A stretch of 64,000 bases of DNA, taken from the NCBI GenBank assembly GCA_011033025.1, contig WFMF01000010.1, positions 186,001 to 250,000 on the forward strand. The letters run 5' to 3'. Shown here one piece after another: positions 47,101-55,994 of the stretch (position 1 is the first letter of the stretch; each line of letters starts with the position of its first letter). The position numbers and the translations under genes are program-made. The DNA comes from Beroe forskalii (Eukaryota > Ctenophora > Nuda > Beroida > Beroidae). The notes beneath the pieces were generated by a model. The model searched no databases. It was not told the DNA's origin and saw only the letters and a program-made list of their open reading frames with translations.

Positions 47101-49150
47101 TCGAAAATTATCACACGAGGCGTCAGCCGAGTTTGACAATTTTCGATATCATCGATCTTATTATTACCCGACAAAACAGTATTTCTCCCTCCACTCGGGT
47201 CTGACGACCCTCGTTTGAATTCAACGTTTTTATAGATTTTGAGTGCTCCTTCATAAAATCAACAATTTATTAAACGATATTCTGCTCTATTATTCCGCCA
47301 CTGTACAGTAGTTCTATAAAGGAGTCATATATCGATAATTATCACACTGGAGTTTGAGCCACGGGAGGGTAATAATTTGTATTAGCGCATTCCCAGCCAT
47401 GCTCTAAGCGTATATTGTATGACATGACCAGTTTTTACTGCACACATGGCTAACAACATTTGCCTCTAATCCCCTCATGAAAAAATTAATTAATATTAGT
47501 TTCATATGAAATACTCTCTTTTCATTCAATTTCATTAATTTGGTAAACTCTGAACTTTGAAGCAGGACATCTTTTCAGGAAGAAAAAGAAAAAGCTTTTG
47601 AAGAACTTGACCTTGATGTAAAAGTTGCATTTGAGAATAGCATAATTGTTGATCAAGATGATGATGGGTAAGATTTTATGATAGCTTATAAAGTGTATTG
47701 TATGACATGACCAGTTTTTACTGCACACGTGGCTAACAACATTTGCCTCTAATCCTTCTTCATCACTTTTTCATTCAATTTTACATTTTCCTCAAATTTT
47801 TCACTCTATGTTTGATCAGATATCATGCTCATCTATTTTATTCTTTCATAAAATTTGATCAGCCTGTATAATGTGATGATGCAGTATTTGTTCTGCAATA
47901 AGTTGCATTTAAAGTGATGTGATAATAATATTCTAAGGAAGATATCTAATTATCTAGTAACATACATTTTAGGGAGCAAGTTAAAACGTTCAATGATACG
48001 ATAGAGTTTATAAAATTTAGGAGCTTTCGAAAATCATGTGATTATCGTCGTCAGCTGAAGATGGAGGGTGAGAGGGTGCTTAAAAATGAAATGAGTGGTT
48101 TACAAGGTTTGTCAGGGAGTGGGGGATGGGTGGAGGGTGTGAGTGATCAGGTGACGGGATAATCGAATACAATATCACTAAATAACGAAAACAAGCACAA
48201 AAACGGTGTCAGTATTTGGAGAAGAGGATTCCTGAGTCAGTCGGTCTGAAGGTTGAGGAGATCTTGGGGAGAATGGGGTTCCACAGGGTGCTGCACTTTG
48301 GAGCGCTGTCTGTTCTGTTCATAGTTTGCTCTAGTGGCTATGGCAGCCTGTTCTGTCAGGTCTAGGTGGGAGTGAGGAGGGACTTGAGATGAATGTCGTT
48401 CCAGGCGATGTTGTGTCCGGTGGTGATGCAGTGATGAGCTGGAGCAGATTTCACTCTGTCTGTAGTGTCGTCAACTGCGTTGTTCAGTCTGTAGCAACTC
48501 TCGTGTTCTTTCATTCTGTCGAGGAGGGGGCGGTAGGTCTGTCCGTTGTACTTGGCGGGGCAGTCGAGGCAGCTGATCTCGTAGATGGTGTTGGGAGTCT
48601 GGGAGGAGGGAGGAGTAGTCTTCGTCTTGGTGAGGAGGTTCCGGAGGGAGGTGTTGGAGGAGAAGGTTACGTCGATGTCGTGTTGGTTGAGGATCTTCTT
48701 GATGGGTTTGGAGATAATAATTGAACGAAGAGAGTTACATACATATTTTTCTAAATCTATATCTCAGACCAGGTGGCTTCCCATTTATATTGATCATTGA
48801 TTAACTTGTTTTACACAGGCCAAATATAAACCAGATAGATAGAAAAGATGTCTATATTAATATTTTTCGTAGCTCCGATACAAATTATAATCCCTAATTA
48901 TATGTTTCATATGTGTTTCCCTAATTCTATGTGTTTCAATTTGCAATCCCTAATTAAGTCACTTCAATACTTATTTTTCAGATATTTACTTCAAGTTTTC
49001 ACCGAGAGTTTGTTTGACAAAGATGGGTTATTCATTGAAATAATTGAACGAAGAGGATGTCGCGGCTTTGGGGCCGGAAATGTTAAAGCTTTATTTTCTG
49101 CTCTCCAGGATGACAAAACAAGCAATAAGATCACAGCCTCTAGTTCTTGA
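44127..49150 (+). CDS. HPDL: HPDL, 4-hydroxyphenylpyruvate dioxygenase-like protein, 5 exons
   Basis: Exons: 44127-44600, 44943-45070, 46314-46461, 46735-46823 (or its duplicate 47579-47667) and 48982-49150. Total 1008 nt, 335 aa, with all phases consistent. Two vicinal-oxygen-chelate halves are visible. The C-terminal half has the three Fe(II) ligands of the family: His in SLDHILFG, His in GGGVQHLAF, Glu in LFIEIIERR. NQIEQFL and YLLQVFTESLF match HPDL more closely than HPD, and FGAGN is the HPD-family C-terminal signature. Vertebrate HPDL is mitochondrial and makes 4-hydroxymandelate for the coenzyme Q headgroup; the same role here is inference. The exon 3 acceptor is the second AG of CAGGGAG, as phase requires. 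Its introns hold a U6-like sequence, foldback elements and a Penelope-like fragment. Confidence 0.88.
44793..44866 (+). pseudogene. U6 snRNA-like sequence in HPDL intron 1
   Basis: CTAAAATTGGAATGATACTG, GAGAAGATTAGCATGG and CAAGGATGACACA follow the central part of U6 snRNA (AAATTGGAACGATACAGAG, AGATTAGCATGG, AAGGATGACACGC). The region after the ACAGAG-equivalent is kept, but the ACAGAG box itself reads ACTGAG, the CCCCTGCGC stretch is altered, and the 5' GTGCTC stem and 3' T-run are lost. It is best taken as a U6 pseudogene, placed by LINE machinery as is usual for U6 copies. Confidence 0.75.
45091..45709. mobile_element. Foldback miniature element made of TGGGACAAA repeats, 619 bp
   Basis: Flanked by TTTATT on both sides (45085-45090 and 45710-45715). 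Ends GGGGGTGTCACTGTCCCA and, inverted, GGGGGATTGTCACTACTCAC TGTCCCA. The left half is an array of ATGGGACAAATGGGACA; the right half has the complement TGTCCCAAATGTCCCAG. No coding capacity. It lies in HPDL intron 2. Confidence 0.83.
46640..47765 (+). repeat. Tandem duplication of HPDL exon 4 with flanking intron
   Basis: About 250-280 bp around exon 4 occurs twice: 46640-46855 continuing at 47410-47465, and 47503-47760. Both copies keep the TTTTCAG acceptor, the 89-nt exon and the GGTAAGAT donor. The exons differ by one base, changing one Ile to Val. A ~550-bp hairpin element (46859-47408) sits inside the 3' intron part of the first copy only. Because 89 is not a multiple of three, splicing both copies in together would shift the frame. 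Confidence 0.9.
46859..47408 (-). mobile_element. Hairpin miniature element, ~550 bp (copy 2, longer)
   Basis: Starts CCAATTTTGAGGGTACTTG and ends CCCAGCCATGCTCTAAG, the complement of the ends of the element at 39522-39765. It carries the same ATTATTGCACTCGGCTTCGC hairpin words plus about 300 bp not present in the shorter copy. The second exon copy, which lacks the insertion, shows the empty site (GTGTATTGTATGAC). Confidence 0.8.
48014..48720 (-). mobile_element. Penelope-like element fragment with GIY-YIG endonuclease
   Basis: Read on the minus strand, 48720 to about 48365 encodes SKPIKKILNQHDIDVTFSSN, TIYEISCLDCPAKYNGQT, YRPLLDRMKEHESC and APAHHCITTGHNI. This is the C-terminal GIY-YIG endonuclease domain with its CxxC feature typical of Penelope-like retroelements. 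A ~300-bp 3' region follows and ends in a hammerhead-like core. Reverse transcriptase sequence is absent, so only the 3' part of the element is here. It lies in HPDL intron 4. Confidence 0.8.
48018..48062 (-). ncRNA. Hammerhead ribozyme-like motif at the end of the Penelope-like fragment
   Basis: On the minus strand CTGACGA (48054-48048) is followed by a 9-bp stem II with one mismatch and a tiny loop, then GAAA (48028-48025). This matches the conserved hammerhead order CUGANGA, stem II, GAAA. Hammerhead motifs are known in the terminal repeats of Penelope-like elements. Stem III and the cleavage site were not firmly resolved by eye. Confidence 0.5.
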
Positions 49151-50037
49151 ATGTTATCAAATGTGGTTAAGTTGATTGAACGGCTAAGTTGAAGGTCTGT
49201 TTAGTTGATCTGAACTGCGATGGTAATTCTTACTTACTTTGGCAAATCATATTATATCGAACACTGTATATATTATTATATATATGGTAATAAGATTCCT
49301 AGAAATGTGATTATGGAAGTAATTACATACAAGGAGGAACCGAGGGTTACAGGCCGATAATAATTGCACTATGAAAAGCCGAGTGTAATTATTTCCGTAA
49401 TTGCATGCCAAGGAATCCTATTCCTTAATAATAAAATGTTTCGAACAATGCTATTATGAAAATAATAGCACTCCATAGTCCATATAAATAAGTTAAAAAT
49501 TTTATAATAATGTTGTCTGTCTGTTAACTTGTAAGTTTAATTTATTGATGAATGATGATGCCGTGCCCTCACAATCTGTGTTGCTTGAGGAATACAGCCA
49601 TTTGTATCATTGTCTTCACTGGTTTCCAGGTAATAAGGGGTACTAGCCCAGCTAGTAGTGCAGTTAGGTGGGTCGTCATGGAGAGTTGCCGACACCTCAC
49701 ACGTGGTGAGAGGTGTGTGGTCAATGGACATGGCACAAAAGAGAGAAAAAATGTCTCCACTAACAAAAAGATTTTCTTTCACTTTTTCACATGAGTTTTT
49801 AAGTATTTAATTATTCTGTATATAATATTTACCTGCCCAATTATAGACTATTCAATAAGCAGAAAGGTATTTATGGATCAATTGAAGCACTTATTTGTTG
49901 GAGCCCACAATATCAAACTTGGTGTTGCTTTTTGATTCACGAGCATTGATTTCACTAAATTTAACAGGTTATAGCAGGTTTGAGGATGTGCAATGACGCC
50001 ATGATGACATCCTTTAAAAAGCTATTCTCAGGTTGAT
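49151..50037. other. Intergenic stretch between HPDL and the DUF4246 gene
   Basis: AT-rich. Around 49370-49415 there is a short inverted TAATTGCA motif of the kind seen in the nearby hairpin elements. A minus-strand open frame at 49782-49537 has several cysteines but no family I recognise, and I do not call it a gene. Confidence 0.4.
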
Positions 50038-51946
50038 ATGAAACAGGAAAATAAATGTTCATTTGACGATGTTGTTGAAGCAGTTGGCTCCGATGGGGCT
50101 GCTATATACTCTTTTCTTTCATTTGTCGATGATAATGGGGAAGACACATTCTTAGCTGGAGATAAATTTGCATTTCCTGGATTGAAGGAGTCTCCAGGGT
50201 TGACTTTTGTAAGTTCAGTGTATAAAGAAGTTACTGAAGAGTATCTTGATGCAATTGAAGTTGCAATCCATGCGAGTAAGGCTGTTTTTGGATATGATGA
50301 CGATGAGTCTAAGCCGAAAATAAAGCAATCTATAAATGAGTGGTTTCTTCAAGATTTTGAGTATCTGAATAGCCGTAAGTCTGAAAAAGTTATGATTATT
50401 GAAAGCTGTGATTTTATTAAATCAGAACCAGAATTTTTTGAGCTGAAAGTTACAATTTTTGTTGACAGTTGGTTGACAAGGGAATTCATTGGTCATGTTA
50501 TAGAATCCCCATTTCATCATAAATACTGGAATGTTCACATGGAAAAAATAATAACGGAGGGTGTTTGTTATGCCAAAAATAAAGTATCAACTGAACTCAT
50601 TGCGAAGTTAAAAAATCAAATCACAGACTTTGGTCAGAAGACACTAATTGATTATCATCCAAAATCAAATGATATAGTTCGTGATCTGGTGCACCCTGGT
50701 CTTTATCCCTATATTCGTGGAGTGAGCAAGTTAAAGAAGATGATACATGATGATGTAGAGACTTCAAAAGACAGCCAATTTGACTTTTGGGGTCGAAAAT
50801 ATGAAGACTCGAAATTTCAATGGCTGCCAACACCATTTAAGATAAACGAAGATGGCAAATGCTGCATTCATAATTATATTAATAACTTGGATAAGAACTT
50901 GTTTCCCGATTTTTATGATGTATTAGCTGAACTTTTTGATCTCTTTTTGCCATACTTTGAAGAAGTGTGGTCATACTGCAAAGCAATTGAGTTCTTCAAA
51001 GGAGATGATGATAATGACGACGAAGACAAAACTGCAATTAATCCTTTAGTCAAAGAAAAGATATCATTCAATGGTAAAGTTCTGCAAATAATAGTAAAGG
51101 TAGTGGAATACACCTTGCAACCCAATCAATCTTATGAAGGTGTCTGGCATGCAGAAGGGATGTCTCATGAGAATATAGTTATGACAGGTGAGAAAGGTGT
51201 CTGGTGTTTGCAAACACACTTTTGCTTGAAGGAATCTGTACAAATTCTTACCTACTGTATGACTTCTTGTTTATAATTTGGAGATGGTACGTGAATCATG
51301 CTTGTCTCTGCCGCCGTATACAATAAAATCGGATCTTGCCAGTCGCCAAGAAATTATCAAGAAAAAAGACGACTTTCTATAAAGTATTATATTTAGATAC
51401 TTTTAACTCGTTAACAAATTAAGCATCATAATTCATAATTTTCACGTGCCTCTAGAATTTAGTCACCAATATCATTTTACGTCTATCATAACATTTCAGG
51501 TATATATTTCCTAGACAGAAGTCCTGGAATTTCAGGAGGAGACCTTAGATTCAAACGGGCATTTACTGTGGAAGAGAGGAGCAAGGTCTTCTGGAATATC
51601 CAGCAAAGTAGACCATCTGTTGTAAATGACTTTGCTCACGAGGGCTTCGTTCCTCTGGGTCATTTTCCCACCACAGAAGGCTACATGCTAGTTTTCCCAA
51701 ATTGCCATATTCACAAAATTGCAAAAATGATAAACGAGGATGAGAAGAATCCAGGTTCTCGAAGGATCGTTGTGTTTTTCTTTGTTGAATCCTGAAAAAG
51801 AAATCGTCTCTACAAGTGATGTTGCTCCGCAGCAGGACATCATCTCATTGGAGACAGCTAAAAAGTACCGATTGGAGCTGATGGCGGAGAGGAAGTATGA
51901 TAAAGATAAGCTCAATGTCCGAAATATTGAACTTTGTGAACATTGA
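50038..51946 (+). CDS. DUF4246-family protein, predicted 2OG-Fe(II) oxygenase fold
   Basis: Exon 1 50038-51187, exon 2 51500 to about 51946, phase-consistent. Motifs in order: WNVHMEKIITEGVCYAKNK; LIDYHPKSNDIVRDLVHPGL followed by YPYIRGVS; FQWLPTPFKIN; YINNLDKNLFPDFYD; VWHAEGMSHE; GYMLVFPNCHIHKIAKM; GSRRIVVFFFV. The HAE and the later H of FPNCHIHK, followed by the R, fit the HxE...H...R pattern of a double-stranded beta-helix oxygenase; the enzymatic role is inferred, and no substrate is known to me. After GSRRIVVFFFV the frame ends at TGA (51793-51795), but the family-like tail NPEKEIVSTSDVAPQQ...YRLELMAERKY continues one base out of frame to 51946. This means a one-base insertion near 51787 or an assembly error. 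A possible TTCTCAG acceptor lies just before the chosen ATG, so an upstream exon cannot be excluded. Confidence 0.82.
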
Positions 51947-52260
51947 TTACCTACCGAAGTTTTACTTTTGAAGAAGATCTGCTGGTCATTAGATGTATCC
52001 ATAACATTCAAAAGGTTCTTCGATGATTTTTACTTAAACCAAATCATCTGTCATAATGAAACAAAAAATTGATAAATTTTTTAAGTTGCTGGAGCTTTTT
52101 ATTATATCTATTTATTAAGTATCGTACGTTGTTTATAATATGTATCTTTCTTATTTTCTAGGTTTTTAGTCGATTTATTTAGCTACTTATTCGCAAATTT
52201 TGCTTTTACGATCGTATTATTTATTTTTCGAACTATGTTTTTCGAAAGTAACATTAAAAT

Positions 52261-53958
52261 TTGCAAGAAAAGATTGAAGAAAAGATTGAAGAAAACTTAG
52301 ATCATGTTGCCAACAATGTTCATGATATCTTGCAAAATGATAGTACTTCAGGAAAAATATCGTTTTTTCAGGAAGTGTCCATTGAAGAAATCATGGACTT
52401 AGCACTAAATCTTCCTGATAAATCATGCATCTTAGACTCAATCCCAATATCACTATTCAAAGAATGCTTGCCAGAACTTATCAGGTTCATTCATTATATT
52501 GTGAATGAGTCATTGAGAACTGGATATTTCCCATGCAGATTCAAAACTGCTTCAGTGAGGCCTGGTCTTAAAAAACCAAACCTAGATAGTGATGTTCTTA
52601 ATAATTACAGGCCAATCAGTAACTTGCCATATATTTCCAAAATATTGGAAAAAGTTGTACATAATCAGCTTGTTAGACACATCGAAGAGCAAGGACTCTT
52701 TAGTGATTTCCAGTCTGCATACAGAAAATATCATAGCTGTGAGACTGCAGTGCTGAAAATACAGAATGATATACTTTTAATGTTGGATGGTAAGGAAAAT
52801 GTGGTCCTCTTGCTCCTGGACCTAAGCGCAGCCTTTGATACCATCAACCATAGGCTCCTTCTAAAAAAGCTGCAATTGAGATATGGTGTTCGTGGAATAG
52901 CCTTACAATGGTTTAGATCATATCTGTCAGAAAGGAAGTTTAAAGTCACAATCAAAGGTACTTCTTCTTCTGAGCACACTCTGGAAATTGGAGTACCTCA
53001 GGGATCAATCTTAGGTCCACTCTTGTTCATTCTATACACCAAGGATCTTGAAGACATTATCAAGAAGTATGGTCTTTCTGTCCACCTCTATGCAGATGAT
53101 ACTCAGATCTACTTCTCATTTGATGTACATAGCAAGGAACCAAATCTATCTGTTATTAGAGAATGTTTTGTTGAAGTAAAAGAATGGATGATGCACAATT
53201 TTTTGAAATTGAATGAAGACAAAACTGAATTTATAGACATTGGCTACTATGTGAGTCCTATCCAGTCCCTTGACCTGAGTGAAAATGCCTCAAATCTTTC
53301 AGTTAGTCCAGTCCTTGCAACCAAAAATCTCGGGTTTTATTTTGATCATCGACTTAGCATGGAGGATCAGATAAATCACATCTCACAGATCTGTTACCTC
53401 AACCTTAGAAATATAAAACGTATTGGCTCAAGACTCACTCATGAACTCAAAGTGCAAATGGTTCATGCAAACATATTATCAGTTTTGGATTATTGTAATT
53501 CATCATACTTATTAGCCACAGGGAAGTACATCCAAAAACTTCAGAAGATTCAAAACAATGCTGTGAGGTTCATCTTTAAGCTTCAAGGTAAAAGTAAATG
53601 GACATCAATCAGTCCTTATCTAAAAGAACTTCACTTCCTACCAGTTATTTATAGAATTAAGTTTAAGATAGCTTTGTTAGTATTTAAATGTCTGAATAAT
53701 TTAGCTCCTATTTATTTGAAGGGCCTTATTTCCTTGAGAGACACTAAAAGAGTAAGTGTAAGATTAGATAATGATTTCTTCGTACTTAAAACACCAAGCA
53801 AAGCAAACTTTACAAGAACTGAATCAGCTTTTCAATATAGTGGGCCTAAGATTTGGAATGATTTGCCTTATTCAATTCGATGTATTCCTGAACTTGTAGA
53901 CTTTAAGAAGCACTTGAAAACATTTTACTTTGAAGTAGCTTTTAAGGGGATTGATTAA
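52261..53958 (+). CDS. LINE reverse transcriptase, uninterrupted 3' part of ORF2
   Basis: An open frame of 565 codons without a stop, covering RT and C-terminal domains: NNYRPISNLPY, LLLLDLSAAFDTINH, GVPQGSILGPLLF, YADDTQIYFSF, and FIFKLQGKSKW...LHFLPV...WNDLPYSIR. The absence of stops through 1.7 kb implies a recent insertion. The endonuclease is missing, so it cannot move on its own. Confidence 0.9.
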   Translation: MQEKIEEKIEENLDHVANNVHDILQNDSTSGKISFFQEVSIEEIMDLALNLPDKSCILDSIPISLFKECLPELIRFIHYIVNESLRTGYFPCRFKTASVRPGLKKPNLDSDVLNNYRPISNLPYISKILEKVVHNQLVRHIEEQGLFSDFQSAYRKYHSCETAVLKIQNDILLMLDGKENVVLLLLDLSAAFDTINHRLLLKKLQLRYGVRGIALQWFRSYLSERKFKVTIKGTSSSEHTLEIGVPQGSILGPLLFILYTKDLEDIIKKYGLSVHLYADDTQIYFSFDVHSKEPNLSVIRECFVEVKEWMMHNFLKLNEDKTEFIDIGYYVSPIQSLDLSENASNLSVSPVLATKNLGFYFDHRLSMEDQINHISQICYLNLRNIKRIGSRLTHELKVQMVHANILSVLDYCNSSYLLATGKYIQKLQKIQNNAVRFIFKLQGKSKWTSISPYLKELHFLPVIYRIKFKIALLVFKCLNNLAPIYLKGLISLRDTKRVSVRLDNDFFVLKTPSKANFTRTESAFQYSGPKIWNDLPYSIRCIPELVDFKKHLKTFYFEVAFKGID

Positions 53959-54165
53959 TCACTTTGATTTTCATTGGCTGTCAGTGACTCCATAGTCTTT
54001 TAGCTTCCATCTATGTTTCGTTAACCTTTTCTCTAAACTGAGTTTTTAGATACCCTTCCTCGTCACGCTTAAATGGCTAAAATATTTCCCTCTCCTGATA
54101 TATATTTGACAATGTCTAAGCGTGTAATAAATGTTCTAATTTATTTATTTATTATTATGTATTGT
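52262..54165 (+). mobile_element. 5'-truncated LINE, same family as the 5.4-10.5 kb copy
   Basis: The match to the first LINE begins abruptly at 52262, within ORF2 just before the RT, and runs to the 3' tail (TAATTTATTTATTTATTATT) at about 54160. The 3' UTR segment GTCACGCTTAAATGGCTAAA-like sequence is shared with the first copy. Truncation at the 5' end is typical of target-primed reverse transcription. It lies about 310 bp past the end of the DUF4246 gene. Confidence 0.9.
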
Positions 54166-54553
54166 AATGATGAGTCGGCATCAATTTAACCGTATGAATA
54201 TATTAATTTATTATTGGCTGTACTTGACAAATATTTTAGATGCTATTTTTATGGACGTTCTTTTCCTTGTTTCAAGGTTGAAGTTTTTCTAGTGTTGCCT
54301 GTGATTGTAGTGATTACTCAGACAGCAGTAATTAGGCATATAACATGTCCATTGACGACCTGCGTCCTCTAATTAAATTGTAAACCTACTTACCTGAGTT
54401 ATTCTAAAGACCACCCCACCACACTCATTAATATTCCATTACCTAACTGCAATATGCCTTATGTGTTAGGATGTAGTGATGTTCCATTTCTTGGATGATG
54501 GTGAACTGACGCGTCTGCTACCCCTCTAGCTGTAGACCAGCTCGAGTAATAAG

Positions 54554-54924
54554 ATGAGTTTCTTGTCGCCTGAGGCTGAGAATGAGTCCCACCTCCTAAA
54601 TGTCATTGTATCGCTTCAAGGTCAGGAACTTGAGTGTGATGTGAACAGGAACAAGAGCAGGAACATTAGCGAGTACAAGCAGATCGATGCCAAGATTAAC
54701 CTACAACTATCAGGTGATGACTAAGGAGTTCTGGGATTGCTTTGGCAACACGCTATTTGAATTCGGTTGGTTCGCAACGGAATTATTACATGATCTGGAC
54801 TGTGCATGGATATGAATAGTGAATACAGTACACCTACGTACTCATCATGAACTTTTTTCAGAAAATCACAACGCTTTAAAGCAGATCCCTGAAGTATATT
54901 CCAATGTTTTGGAAAAAATAAAAT
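54554..54924 (+). CDS. Two exons of an unidentified small protein gene (partial)
   Basis: Exon A 54554-54713 starts MSFLSPEAENESHLLN and continues SLQGQELECDVNRNKSRNI; its donor is G|GTGATG. Exon B 54862-54924 follows a TTTTTTCAG acceptor, is phase-consistent, reads ENHNALKQIPEVYSNVLEKI and ends at an AAAT|GTAAGT donor. The predicted 73 residues are polar and helical with coiled-coil character. A clean ATG, two splice pairs and matching phases argue for a real gene. I could not identify the family or the following exon. Confidence 0.5.
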
Positions 54925-55994
54925 GTAAGTAGTTACTCCAATTGTAAAGTCGATTTATGAAATTTATGTTTGGTATCGTTATTATATTGATCGTGAGAAG
55001 CAACATTTTTCCCTCCCCAACGCCTTTTTGTCTTACGAAAAGGCATTGAAGAGGGTTAGCAGAGATTGCGGTTGGGAGGCCCAGTTGAATAATATGAGGA
55101 TTGTGGGAGCAACAATCCCAGCCAGAATTTGTCCAAATCGAAGCAAATAAGCCAATTTAGGCTGACAGTTATTATGGAATTTTGAGATTTATATTTGGCT
55201 TTTTATGCCGGGCAATAATTTATATGGTCTCAATTCGCTAGTTTTGATAAAGGAGCAATTTACAAACTGCGTCAGAATCCAATTAACGCACACAAAATGC
55301 GCGTCATTCACTCCTGAAAAAGCTACCAGGATCCTAGATTAGCCAAAGGAATCCTAAACTAGCTGCCAAACTCCAAAGGTAGCCAGTTACTCCTTAAATC
55401 CGCTGCAAGGCTACACTGCTACAGCCAGGAACTAATTATGCCATCTTATTGTCGTGAAGTGCCGAAGTGGTGTTTATGTGATTCATTGTGAACTATATCA
55501 GCTATATGGTTCACAATATGGATCGAAATAATGTACCTACAGTATGTACTTAGCAAGGTCGACGTCGTGGTCCCCGTCCTAATAGTGAAATGCTTGATGA
55601 TGACTCCATGATAGTACAAATTACATTCTACGTTATGTCGCTAGAATTGCAAGCTCAATATAACAGGTTAAGTGGTGTGCTGCGCATTCATTGATGACAT
55701 GACTTGCTTTGCATACAACCCCTCCTCTGCAATACTTTCAACTTGTACCTGATATACAGTAAAGCTTTGGGTGCGTGGCCCACTTCGCGAAAATATTGTG
55801 GTTCGTATCATTTCATGTGCACCTGTAACGTCGTTGTCTCATGTTGCGTAATGAGACATGTTGCGTAATGTGACATGTAACAGAGATATGAAATCATGAC
55901 TGAATTAGTAGACCTGCTAATCAGAAAAAAGCCTTTTTCCCGCTAAATCCTCATGCCCAGCCACTTTTAGAAATTATATCACTGGGTTGGGAAG

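Noticed and set aside
49537-49782. Minus-strand frame with several cysteines
   Set aside because: Looked like a possible extracellular-domain exon, but no known pattern and no convincing splice sites.
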